Source of the DNA: Apteryx mantelli
Lineage: Eukaryota; Chordata; Aves; Apterygiformes; Apterygidae
NCBI RefSeq assembly: GCF_036417845.1
Contig: NC_089983.1
Location: 23,837,207 to 23,901,206 of the forward strand
Length of the DNA stretch: 64,000 nt
Direction of reading: 5' to 3'
Every line of letters starts with the position of its first letter. Position 1 is the first letter of the stretch. Shown here piece by piece: positions 24,819 through 37,800 of this stretch. The translations under genes were made by a program, and so were the position numbers. The notes below the pieces were generated by a model. It made no database searches. It had not been told where the DNA came from and saw only the letters and a list, made by a program, of their open reading frames with translations.

Positions 24819-27800
24819 CAGCATTTCAGCACATTCCCTGTGGCAGGATAATGGTTTGATCAGTATATTATCTTTCATAGACATTAGTTGTATGCTGTCT
24901 GATTGTTTTTTGTGTATTTTTCATTGTGGCACTGCCATAAGAATGTTATTCCTCAGGCCCATGGGAGAAAACTTGCCTTATCAGCCCTCAAGTTTGTGTT
25001 GCTTCTGTTCTAACTTTGAGACTATTACACACTCTGACCATGATCAGACTGAAAATGAATACAAGTAGCAACAAAAATTACTAAAGAGACCATTTGAACA
25101 GAGGATTAAAAACTGGGACATTATTAACTTTCTTTTAATGTGTATTGATTTGTCTGTTTTGGTGCCAGCTCAATACAAAGAGGAAGAATTGATCATTGTC
25201 CTAAAGAATTTTACAATCTAAAGCTTAAAATATGCATTTCTGTGGATGGAGCCCTGCCAGGACTCCTGAAAGCCTCTGTGCCATATGAAAAGTCATTTTC
25301 TGTAGACTCTTTTGGTTTGAAGTGCATGCAGGACTGGTTAGAAATAAAACATTACATCTGACAGTAGAGCTTAAGAGGTGACTTTATGCTGATTCTTTGG
25401 GAAGTAGTCTCATTTCAGTCATTGTTCTGGTTTTCATTCAAGTCAAGCTGTTTGGACTCATCTCACTGTGATAATTCACAGGAAATTTCATTTTTCTTGA
25501 TTTAATGAAGTTGAAATCACATCGTTGCTGCTGAATGTATACACTTCCTGTGCAGTAACACTCTACTAAATTTTTATGCATTTATTTGGTAACTAACACT
25601 TACTAGAAGGCTGTAATATCATTTGCTTATCTTGCTTTTTTTGGCTTCAGAAGCAAATAGCGCACAAATAGATTGGCTTGACTGAGGGAGACTGTTTTGG
25701 TGCCAGTCTAGAAATTAGCTTTGGCTGCTACTCACATACAGATGTTTGTCTAGGTGATAGGCTTGAAGATCTGTCTTGCTCCTGAGGGCCCCACAGAGGG
25801 ACCCAAATAAGTCAGTAGGGGGTCACTTCCAGTCTATTTTCTTGCAATCTTGCAATTCTGAGCCCTTTCTGGGGGTTTTACATGCAGTAAGTCTCCTACC
25901 GACCAGGAGCGAATATGGATGGTCCTGCTACCTGTCCGGCTCAATGGAATAGGACCCATGCTTTGCCCTATGTTCCCTTCAGTCTGGCACAGTCACCTCA
26001 GCCTGGCCGTAAGCGACTGTGAATCTGGCCCACTATTTTAGCTGCTCTCTTGAGTTTTTTGCTCTATAAGCAAGTCTCACTAATGTGATGAATCATTCAA
26101 GGGAAAGAGGCAAGTCTAAAGTAGGGAAATCTTGCAAAGTATCGTATCCTTCCCTTAATTAAAGGTTTGGAGTGAGGCACATAGATGGAAAGAAGAGATA
26201 ATGAGCTTCTCACTTTAAAGAGGGGAGGAAAAAACAGCTGCAGGGAGTCTTGGCTTTAAATGTGACTGGCAGAATCCCAGCTTGGGACTGAGACCATTCT
26301 GCCTGCTTTGCACGTCTGTGGAGAGCGCCTGAGACCCGTTAGTATGCTGATGCTTTATTTACCTGTTTATATGGAGGCCTGCATAGATTAATGCACTAAG
26401 GCAACATGTGTTAGCTGGGTGCTAAGAACATAAAAACACATCCTATTTATTTTTGTTCAGTTATATAATTTAAACTGCTGGCGTGCTCTGATGTTTGATG
26501 CTCCTAAAAATAGAGAATGTTAGAGGAAGTTTTATATTATGTTTTAGTCTGGAGGGCACACCACAAAATAAATAAATATTATCTGTTTTCTTGGAATTAT
26601 GCACAATTGAATTTCAGGCCTCTCAAGATTCATATAAAAGGTTAACCCAGCCGCAAATAAGAAAAACAAAAATAGAAAGTAAATCTGTAAAAACATTTTC
26701 ATATGATTATGTAGGGAAGGATAGCAAATGTGTGCTATGAACAAAGATACAATCAAAAGACAGATCTCTCTAAAGCGGCTAAAAGTCTGTGGGCGTAAGA
26801 TCATCACTGAAAGTCAATCTGTCGGCTTCTGCCTCTATTGTGAAGAAATCAATCTGCCTTGTTCAACCTGGCAACGATACTTTCAAGTTCGCTATTGCTG
26901 TAGAGAACAAGCAGGTGGCTTTTCAGACCTACACTACCACAGTGACAGTTCTTGCAGTGTTCAAAAGACTGAATAGATGGGCATGCATTGATACTCCTCT
27001 TTTGAACCTCTTAAAATGAACGTATCTTCATCTAAGCTTCTGCAGTCCTGTTCCAGTCCTCTGCTTACTGTAAATCAGAACTTTCCATTTCACTGAAACT
27101 TTGTATAGTGTTCCCTGCTTTCTCCCCCCCCACCCCCCCCCAAAAAAAAAACCTGTAGAGAAATCTGTGATTTTTTAAATTTAAAGTTCAAAGGCAATGA
27201 GAACCTCTTTTGGCAGTGGGATACTGGCACAAGAGCAGCAAGCAGACATCGATACTGGGAACTGCTTAGTGGAGAGGGTTCCTTCTGCCAAGTGCAAATG
27301 AACATGCAGATCAGACTGGTTGCACAGAGCTGAGATGAAGCCAGTTCTTACACTGTTGAGTGTCAGCCTAAATAAAATATTTGCTTTAATTTGGAATGCC
27401 TGGAAATGGAGATGGAGAAATCTTAGCCCTGTGGAAGCTGGGGACCATAGTTTATCACAGGTAGTCTACGTGAAAGTGCTGGGAGCCCATAAACCTCAGT
27501 GATGTATTTGTTGCTCAGGGAGGAACTTGTGTATTTGTTAACAAACTGTCTCAGAGCTAAAACTGTGTAGAGTTAATGTAAAAAGCTCTTAGAGTGAAAC
27601 CGGTTATGACTTGGCTCCTATGTTTACATCTTTGTGATTAAAATACGAGTTTTCTAAAACAATGAAACATCATCTTAAATTTCAGTGTAACAGTAAAAAT
27701 GAAGATGTGAATGTGGTATATTATGAAAGAAATTCCATCCTCAAAATGCTCTCCTAGCAAGTCCACAAAATGCTTCCCACAGAACTGTAAAAATTGCCAA

Positions 27801-29935
27801 GCCTGGTAAGAGCTGAATTAGTGCAGAATAAGTTTCTTTCAGATCGGTTGCTTCGCTTATCAGTTGGAACAAAGAGGTGGTGCCAATATTTCGTCCTCTT
27901 TTAATGATACTTCCATGCCCTCGACAAAGCCTAAGATTTTTATAGGTCTCCTGAAACCAATATTAGTAACTCTAACACTAACTACTCCTATTGTGTTTTA
28001 AAAAGAAAGTGGTCCCCTAGAGAAAGTTCAAGCACTCTACAAAAAAAATAAACAATAAATCACTGGCTGTACAAGCAAGGGATATCGAGTACAAGAAGTC
28101 AGGCAAAAGCAGGCTTCAGGAAACAGGCACAGAAATCACATTTCTAATGTAACCACCCACTATGGCCTTTCTGTGGGGACACTCTCCCCTCTAAAATGAT
28201 TGATACTTAATTGAAGTTTCAGATTAATAAAACACCAGCTCGCAACCCCTTTTTGACTTTACTTTTTTCTTTCTCTGGAACTTAGGAAAGACTTTTTTTT
28301 TTCTCTTGCATTTCATGAGAAAAACTTGTTCTTTAGAAATGCAAAATATTATGGTGGCAGAACTGTGCCACATTAAACGCTGTGGGAGAGCTGTTTGGAT
28401 TTTTGTTCCAAAGTTCGTAGTGAAAAAAATATCATGTTTAATAAAAAGTTATTGAAGGACACTTTTTCCTAAATTTTTTTTACCTGCAAACAAATATGAA
28501 AACAAAACTCAGTAGGTTTCCAATTTTTATCTGCAAAAGAGTATTGTAGTGAAAAATATCAAGTAAAATGCCACTTTTTCATTTCAATCAACATTTTCCA
28601 TAGAAAATGCCTAATAATTTGTAACTGTCAGTCCCTTTGCTCGAATTTAACATAAAAAGCAATGTAATAACTAACCACAGAAGTGAATGTCGGTCTCTGG
28701 TATTTTATACTTAAGACTTTTATTGCCTTGGAAGGTAATATATATTACACTATACTGATGAAACCCTGCTGTCTTATAAAGAAAGCTGCAGTGCTAAATT
28801 TTTCAAAACGATCTTATGATAGAAATGTAATTACCGCCTGCTGAGAATCTAAATGTTTATTCATAGCATCATTACTCTTAGTAATTAAGTCTGTAATTTC
28901 CCTTAGAATACAATTCATTCCTTCCTAAATCATAAAATCCAGGCTCAAAAGTTATAATTCATTGATCATTGTATAGAAATCTTCACTACATTCACTCTAG
29001 GTCAGAAAGTATATTGCATCTTCATCTTTTAAGGTGAATCAATGGAACTTTTAAATCCTGCCTTAGCTAGCAGGGAGGAAAGAGGGTGCCCCAGCCATGG
29101 GAGAAGGTAAGCGTGTGGCCCAGCAGATTCGAATAATGCTGAGAAATGCACTGGCCAGCTGGGGCACCGGGGCACGGGGGCATCTCTATTCTTTCCTGCG
29201 CAACAGCCGAGTTTCCAGTTCTGCTGAGGTCCCGTGTGGTTGCATAATTATTCTTCCTGAATGCAGGAAGCAGAATTTTGCTCCCAGTAAATTCTTCCAG
29301 GTCAGATTGCTTTCCCTGTGCAGTCTGAGAAATGGTGCTCACCCACAAACGTTTTAATTCATCATAGCATTTTTCTATTGTTGCATCTTTCTCTCTGTAA
29401 TATGAAACACAAAGACGATATAGGCATAAGATGGTAGGCAGTGCATTTTAATTGTGGGTTAATTTAAGTTAGACCGATCTTTGATTTTAAAAGCAGAGTT
29501 AATGCTGTGCAATGGTTGCTGGTGGATACAATGGAAACTTACCCATATTATTATGCACATTGAATGTTAATACGGTATTTGCTTTTTTTAATTCAACTCA
29601 ATTTGCTTCCAATATTTCTCTTCCTTTACATGATCTTTTTTTTTTTGCTTCTGTCAGAAAGAAAAATCTTACTGGTTGCTAAGTAACTGTAGCAGTTTGC
29701 TGCAGATGTGCAATAGGCATATCTGCTTAACATAGTAGTCTTTATCTTTAGGTAAAAAATATTTTTAAGTAAAATATATTTCAGTTTTGAAAATAATTAT
29801 GGCCTGAAGAAAGATGCTTCCCATTATCACACATGTTTTCAGCCATGCATATATTAATCAACTGGTAGTAGAAATAGATTTTGGGAGGAATGGATTATTA
29901 CAGAATAAGATAAAGTAGCACCAACCGTCATTTTA
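24819..29935. other. Intergenic, no gene supported
   Basis: Non-coding sequence between the first young CR1 and the palindrome. It contains the C-run/A-run at 27124-27151. AT-rich, CpG-poor stretches at about 28.70-28.96 kb and 29.56-29.80 kb look like the texture of conserved non-coding elements, but conservation cannot be judged from one sequence. No exon or RNA gene was recognised. Confidence 0.45.
27124..27151. repeat. Poly(C)/poly(A) homopolymer tract
   Basis: Seven C, an A, nine C and then ten A form a low-complexity tract. It is likely variable in length between individuals and prone to sequencing error. Confidence 0.85.
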
Positions 29936-29963
29936 CATATAGACCTCCGGGGAGGTCTATATG
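29936..29963. repeat. Perfect 28-bp palindrome (hairpin)
   Basis: Arms CATATAGACCTCC and GGAGGTCTATATG are exact reverse complements of 13 nt, separated by GG. The flanks are unrelated and I see no terminal repeats or poly-T to make it a transposon end or terminator. It lies in the middle of the intergenic region. Confidence 0.85.
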
Positions 29964-32900
29964 CACATCAAGCATGACATACAGGCAATCTTGTCACACC
30001 TGGCTGCATCTGAAGTGAGAGAGACTTTCCTCACAGAATACATGGTAAAATAGAGCGGGCCAGAAGTCGCAAGATTGTGTACTCTGATTTCTATCAGTTT
30101 CGGTAACTATTTCTGGGTAGATCATGACTCTTATTACTTATCAAGATCTAATATTCCTACCCAAGCAGGCTGACAAGTCTATTACATTCCCCAGTTGCTT
30201 TTACAAGTATGGTGCTTCAGGGCTTTATCCAAAGTGCTAGGGGGATGTAATGCCGGTCGCTAACGTGGCAAAATGAAATCTCACTGACTCATTTGCGCTG
30301 CTCCTCTTACAAAATGCATGTTACTCGAGTATCCCCGTCCCCCTTTCTGTAACCCTTTCCCTCACCGCTACCCAACTCTTTGAGCTCTGAGAAGCTGGGA
30401 AGTCCCTTGCCGTTCCCCCACAGTCACGTCACTTACTGGTACCACGTGCATTATGAGTGGTCCATATGAGGGAAAACAGCTCTTCTGCTAAAAGTTTCCC
30501 CTTTGCGCAAGAGAACCATGCTGACGGGCATGAAGCATAAGAGTTAAAATGTTATTGACCATTAATTTCAGAGGAAAATACCAGAATGCATACATAATGG
30601 AGAATGATTGCTTTACTGATAGATTTCATTTTAGCATTTACTAATTCTGGAGTGTTTGACTTTATACTCGCAACAGGATTTTAATGTAGCTTTTTGGCAG
30701 TAATTATATATAGATAGACTCTCCTCTTACTGTGGGAGGAACAAAATAGTTGTAATTGTTGATATTACTCAAAACTAATACATGACATTTTAAAATTTTG
30801 GATCTTGTGTTAATATTTAATTTATTGTAGCTAGGTTAGGAGAGTTGCATTTATTTTGTTTTTGTATTCAGTTCAATCAAATATGTCCATTAAATGTGGG
30901 ATGTGGCATTTGGATTTTTTCAGAGTATGCTTGCAGGAGATTGATTTTTGCCTGTGTGTGCAGAGAGTAAAGGATTTTGCTTGTGTAATCTCCAAAAAGG
31001 TCAAATCTTGACTTAATAAATGTAGGTTTCAGGAACATAAACCTCATTCTTTAGGACATCACATTAATATTTATTGGGGGCCTGGATACTACAAAAACCT
31101 GCTAATTAGCTACACAGCCTTTTGTGTGCTGGTTAAACTGGCTTGAATCCAGTTTTGCTCAAAAGAGATTATAAATTGCTCCCATTATAAGTCTGCTAAG
31201 CAGGGGACTCATATTCCCATTAATTCCTATGGCTCGGATTAATGTATATGTACATCTTTCTGCTTTGACTAATAGCTAGTGGCAGCCAAAATTCTTAAAT
31301 AAATAAGTTAACAATATCTGCAAGGAAAACCAGCCCCTAACGCTGACAGTAGAGTAAGAGCCGAGCGCCAGCCCGTGAGCCCAGCAGGAGCTACACAGAG
31401 ATGTGTGGGAGAGGCTCTGGGAGTCCCACACAGCCCCGCGCCACACTGAGCAAAGCCGTGCAGACCAGGCATCTGGGTCAGGCATTGCCTCATGGAAATA
31501 TTCCTGCATACATAGTTAGTCCAAGTTTTAGAAGTACAGAAAAATGAAGATGGCTACTGCGTTACAACAACCACAGAGAAGCAACTCTGAAACTGGAGCA
31601 GGGAGCAGGGTCTGGCCAAGGAAAGGGGTGCTATGCCCAGCTAGCACTACAGTCTTGCGTAAGTGAGGGAGGATATGGCTATGCATCATACAAAACAATA
31701 TAGTAAAAACATCACCGGGCTGCAGTGAGCCACTAAATCCACTGAACTGAGTCTGGGTCAGGTCCAGAATGAGTGTAACTGTGTTTGCATAGTGCTAGCT
31801 CTTATCTAATAAACCCTTTTTCTGGAGTCAGTTCATTCATTTCTCAAATACCTTTGATTATAGAGTTATCAGGTAGGAAAAGATAAGATTAGACATAGCT
31901 ACTAGTAATCTCAATGGTTTTGTAGAGAGGAAAAGAGAATGTACACAACGTAACAGCTGAAAAAAAAAAAAAGACTTTGTGCCCTGGTAGAAAATTCCTT
32001 GAATAAGTGGGCTTAAACACATTTGCAACTAAAAGTTCATTCCTTATGTTGAATGAAAAAGCCACAGAGTCAAAACTGTACCGAAAAAATAGGGATGGAA
32101 ATGACCTAAAAAAAGAGTAATATGCCACAGAAGGACACTAAGCAGAATCACCAAAACACCTAGAGCTTTTTGAAAGAAATGTGGAGAATACTGATCACAG
32201 GCATGCCACCAAAAGGTGCAAAGCAATGGGGGAATAAGGGTACATTTCATCAGCCCAGGATGCCCCAGCTGTGGCTGCTTCTTGATGTTGTAGGTGGTGA
32301 CACTGGCCGAGTTGGAGAAGACCCTGAGAAGGCTGGCCCACGTCCCTGTGGGGATGCTGAAGTGGGCGAAGGCAAGTAAGTATGTGTATGCGTTTGAGAA
32401 AATATGAAGAGAGTGCACTCAAATATAAACTCAGGAGCCCAGCTTAAATCTTAGAGGCACTTTCTGGACCAGTCAGTGAGAGATTGGTATTAATGGACCT
32501 TACCTGACCCTGAATCAACAGAAACTTCTTTGTTTTCATAAAGCTCATTGCATCTGATAACAGAGTGATTCACCTGAAGAACTTTGCACCTCTACACAGT
32601 ATCGTCAACACTGTGGTAAGTCTAGAGGGATAATGGGATTTTTTTAAATACTTGGATGTGGCTGTGGCAATCTTAACTCCTGTAGATTTTTTTGCTTGTT
32701 TTTCCTTCTGACAGGTATTATTCTAAAATAGAAAAATATTATTTCATAAAACCTCATTTAAGCCCTACGGCCTGAATCTTTAGAAGTCTCCTCTCTGGGC
32801 GAATGGGAGAATAATGGGCAGAGAGCTAACCCATCTGCATAAACCATTTACCCAGCACTCCTGATGGGGTAAAACCGCAGAGAATAAAGGGCTCTCTGCT

Positions 32901-34429
32901 CTCAGTTATTGGCACACAGGGAAAAGGAGGCCATCAGGAAGCTTTATTTGCATAAGCTTTCAACCCGGCACTACCCCGGCGATGCTTTGGGAGCCATCAG
33001 AACAGTAAGCAAATGAAAAACTAGTTCTATAGTGAAACTGAACTTAATGTGGAGTTCAGTTCAGAGTCTGTCTCCCGAGAAAGACTCTCCAGAATGCAGG
33101 TTCTTCCAGAAGCTGAAGAGAATGATAGCAAATCTGGATGGGCCCCACAAGGGCATCTTTTTTCCCAGAGCTAAATGCTGCTGAAATTACCACAGTTAGA
33201 TGAACCGAAGGACAGGGTCAGGCAGCATTGCAAGCCCTCTTGCACTGCGCTACCCAGTGAAAACCACACACTGGCCGGAGAAGGGGTCTCTAGCAGTATA
33301 TATGCCTGCCCTGCTGTGCATTCTTTCTAGTGAGTGAGGAATCAAAATAACAAACTACTTCTAAAACTAGCTTAAGGGAATATATTATGTATCATCATAA
33401 ACAACGTTGCTGGGGATAGTGTTCAGGCTGAAGTTGTGTTTCTCTATCAATGATAATCTCTCTCTTGCTTCCCCCCTCCCCCTTACCAGAATGCAGTGTT
33501 TGGAAGTGGGAAATAACTTCCAAGGGCTCTCAGGGGATGTATTTAGTGGTCCCAGAAATCCTGGCTGAGTGTTGGAGCTCAAAGTATCTGCTAAGAACCC
33601 ATGAGATACACTGAACTGGTCTTTTTCTGATCACTACAATCAGCTAGGAGAGAGCTTATTTTACACGAAGCTTTTATTTCTTGCTAACACGTGCTCATAC
33701 ACACAATGGCATTCTGCTGAACTGTATCCAGAAAATTAATTATCCTTCAGAAGGATTTTGGCTTTCTCTGAGGACAGTCTCTACTTTTTTATGTTAGAGA
33801 ACTCTTTTGTCTGTGTCTAGCAAATAGGTGCAGTAAGGAAATACTTCCCTGGGAAATTCCTGGAGGGGATAAGATGCACAAAAATCCTGATGATGCAGTC
33901 CAAGATAAACACGACAGTATAATACTCTTAGCAAATGAAAATGCAGATGACAGAAAAGTAGAGGAGGCAAAAATATATTCCCTGGCCTGAACATCCAGAG
34001 AAAGGCAGGGGGACTGGGAGGTGCCTGACAAGCACGTTATGTGCAGTCTCCTGCTAACTGAGTGTTATCTGAATTGCTTGCGGCTGTCATTCCATGACCA
34101 AATGTATTTGTTGAAATGCCAGTAGTTTCTGAGAGATGATGCACTTATCAGAGAAAATTGTGGGCACTGTAGGGAGACTATGAACAAATAGTAACTGACT
34201 GAAGAAATGTCAGGAGGACTCCTGTACTTATCAGGCGTCAGTCCCTAAAACCTAATCAGCGTGGTTAAATTATCAGTTAGGGCCAGAGAATCTAATTAGA
34301 GTTGTCTTCATTTGTTTATGTGAGTTCAACTTCCCATCGCTGTGCCTAGCCTTTCTCCCATTTAACAATGAACAAACATCTAAGCAATTAGAGTTAAGTG
34401 GGGCCCGTTCTCATGATGTAGAAAGGTAG
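29964..34429. other. Intergenic, no gene supported
   Basis: AT-rich non-coding block. A GC-richer islet sits at 31.33-31.47 kb. Another at about 32.20-32.38 kb carries minus-strand open frames of up to 124 codons that I cannot assign. The remainder shows no domain-bearing frame, RNA gene or clear mobile element. Confidence 0.45.
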
Positions 34430-34830
34430 ATGGTAAAGAAGGAAATATTTTTAAAGGTAATCAAGAAATAGGAAGATAATTCTATGAGCCATAGGAAGCA
34501 GGGAAAAAAAAAGGAGAAAAAAAGGTGGGGCCAGGGAAGAGTAAAGGAAAAAAAAAGTAAATCTGCCCTCCCTCTGTTGGAAGGAGAAGCAATCCAACAG
34601 ACTGCTTCTAGAGCAAGGAGAAAAGATGAATAAAGAAAGAAGAATAGGAGAGAAGGAAAGAAGGAGTGTGAATAAATATTGAGCAACAAAGGGAAAGTTG
34701 GGATCACAGAGGGACAGAAATAAATATGCAGAGGAGAAACAGAGAATGATATCAGGAAAGGCTAAAAATAAGAGAAAACTATGAAAGTGAGAAAATAAAA
34801 ACAAACATCCCCCCCCCCAAAAAAATATGG
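34430..34830. repeat. Purine-rich tract
   Basis: Over about 400 bp the + strand is dominated by A and G, with blocks such as GGAAAAAAAAAGGAG, GGAAAGAAGG and AGAAAGAAGAATAGG. It ends in a C-run/A-run at about 34810-34824. Two long minus-strand frames full of Phe, Leu and Ser are by-products of this composition. Such asymmetry can form triplex (H-DNA) structures; that is inference. Confidence 0.6.
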
Positions 34831-37800
34831 AAAGAATAAAAGCCATATCTAATGTTTAGACTAATGTTTAGCCTACAAGCAGCTGTGTTGCTGTGTTGTG
34901 ATCCCAGGATAAAGCTTGATGGTGCCAAGATACCTTTTTGATGCCCCTAAAGCATTTCTCTCTCTCTTCCACCCATCTGTTTTTGGCTGCAATTAAATCA
35001 CTAAATCATAGATTTGTGAGAAACGTGTGAATCTAAGGTCCCTTAAAAAATAAACACATCTCTGAAATGCATACTTTTATTTCACAGATACAGTTCAACA
35101 ATTTTCAAGTCTTCTGGCACATGTGATTTTTATGCTTGTAGGTTGTTGCAAATCTTAAGTATATTTTTAATCCTTTTAAGGACATTAAAATATAGATGAA
35201 TGTTTATTGTCAGCTAGAGATCAGAACAGATCATTTGATTTCCACAGTTTCTTCTGTCGGGAAAATAAGGTTTTATGGAGTGATACAAATGACTGTATCT
35301 AACAAATTCTCTTCCTCATTTCAATTGTATCGATACACAACAGGTCCTTTGAAAAATAAAACCCCAAATATTCCAAATTTTCCAAACTCAGACTTGCACT
35401 GAGGTATCCTGCCACTAGGAATGGTACATGCCAGCTGTCAAATCCCCTGATACATTGTGCAGCTCGTGATGCTTTTGCTGTGGATCACTGATTGGACTCT
35501 GCGGTCAGCACAGCACTGGGGATGCTGCTCCTGCCTCCCCTTCCAGCTGCCTGCAGGCAGGCCCGCACGCACACGCCTGCTCCCGCCGTACCGGTGCGAC
35601 GCTGTTTGTTTCCAAAAGCATTAATCACTGCAGAGGAGCAAGGAGGATAATTGAAGTCCTGTGGGCATTTGAAATAGTTCAGCCCCACTCTGTACTGAGA
35701 AGACTGTCAAGCTTTATATGTTGCGAGACAAATAGAAAATGTTGTTTGAATAAAGTGTGTGGAGAGAGAGAAATAGATTAAAAGCCTGTCTCTGCATGTA
35801 GCACCTTTTTCAAAGTGCTGACTGGCAGTTTCTGTTTGGACAATATTTTAGGGATGAGAGGATGCTTTCAGATCTGTCCCTGCTTAGCTCTGAAGAGTGT
35901 GAGGATGGGGGAAGAGGGCTTCTTTACTGACTGCCTTTATGGCTCTCCTGCCTTCCAGTGGTGCTAATCTGGACCTTCAGAGACATGTGCCTACCACCTT
36001 TAAGACGACAGAGACCCAAAAAGGGAGTGACTTGACCCAATAGTGATATTTTTCTCTGAATTATGGACTCATTCATTTTCTATCCTCTTATAAATGAGGT
36101 TCATTTTAGATTTGTTATCCCACCCCTAAGGACTCTCTGCAGCTACTGTTGGTGTGGAGTTGATTGGAAGATGATTTCTACCATGGGTTTACACAGATAA
36201 ACTCAGCAATGTATAAACCCCGACAGAAACTGCTGCGTGCAGGAGCTGTATGTGCTTTAGATGATCCCAGATGAACTGTGCTGCTTATGAGCCACTATGG
36301 ATGTATAACATGCTTCCTAAATAAAGGGAAATTGCTCCCATCCTAGTGCTGTGATATCTCAAAAGAAAAAAAAAAACTACAAGGGGGAAGGGTTTCTAAC
36401 ATGAGAACAAGCAACAGTTTTTTGAGTGCCAATAAGAATGAGTAAAAGAGGTGTGTATGTCTTCAAAGTTGATGAACACTGTGAGAGAAAGAGCAGAACC
36501 TAAAAAATGCCTAACAGAGATGTGAAGAACCTTGTGGTATCTGACCCACTTGTCCTCTCGACATTGTATAATCACTTTGGAACCAGTGATAGATCACAGT
36601 TTTGTCACTGAAGCAACAAAAAAGGGAAAAGGAAGAGTACGGTGCTCTTCAGATGTATATGCCCTGAAGCCCTGGATGTTTTAAAGCACATAGGAATAAA
36701 CACACATAATTTAGCTTAAAAAGAATTTCTCTGTTTATATAAATGCAACAGAAAGGGTCCATTACAGGAAATGAAATGTAATGATAAGCTCTGCTTACTA
36801 TTACAACCAAACTGATTTCTTAACTTACACCATAGTTTATGTTCATATAAGGTTTCAGTCAGGTCATTTATTTTATCTCATATTTTGCTGTTTCAAGAAA
36901 GAACCAGGAAGATGAACTACAATTTTCTGTCTTTTCAGTTAAATGCAATCCTGATGGCTGAGGCCTAAAGGGAAGAGCTGCGCTCTCTCCAGAAGAGGAG
37001 GAGGAGGAGGAGGAGAACTTGGCTGGCATCTGCTGCTGAGTGGAAGGAACAGAGGTGAGCCCTGAGACGCCTGGTCCGCTATTTATGTTGCAGGTGAGAT
37101 ATTTCTCTTTGTAATAAACAGGCGCATCACACTGGGGGAAATTACGTAGTGGCAACACTGCAGGGGCTCCTCGGAGCAAGGGGGCAGCTGGAGCCAGGGG
37201 CCGGAGGCACTGGCAGAGGCAGTGACCGGTAATCAGCTTAATCCCGAGCTGCAGGAGGCCTCGCTCCTCGGCAGGGTGGGCGATGCAGCCCCGGAGCTGC
37301 CTACGGGCCGTACCCTACGGGAGTGAGGTGTTTGTTAGAGGGAGAGAGAAAGAGCCACGGGACCTAGCACAAGAAAAGAAAGAAAAGGACTTTATATTAC
37401 GTGCTTGTTGCTTGTGCTTTGAGAAAGCAGAGGTTATTTCTTGTATATCCCCCATCTCGTCGTTACCCTTCCACTCCTTCCCTTCAGTGAAATACTGTTC
37501 TGATATTCAAGTTCATTTGCCATTTACAGGTGGGGACAATTAGCTCACTGGGAATGAAACCACTTAGTTTAGTATTTCCAAGTTTCAGGCTAAAAATCTG
37601 AGCTAGTGTTTATTAGAAACTCCTGAAATTGGAACCTAACCTTTTTTTCTGTCATGAAAAGCCTGAAACTAGGGTTGCACTTCCCCCTCTTCATAAATAT
37701 GGTATTTCCTGAAATATTTTGCATTTAACATTTGGATATGAAGCCCTAATAAATACTCAAAAAAGTGTGAGAAGTTCCATATGCTGCCATGTACTTCCAT

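Noticed and set aside
34411..34846. Minus-strand frames of 98 and 131 codons rich in Phe, Leu and Ser, resembling membrane proteins
   Set aside because: They are explained by the purine-rich + strand, whose complement encodes Phe, Leu and Ser runs.
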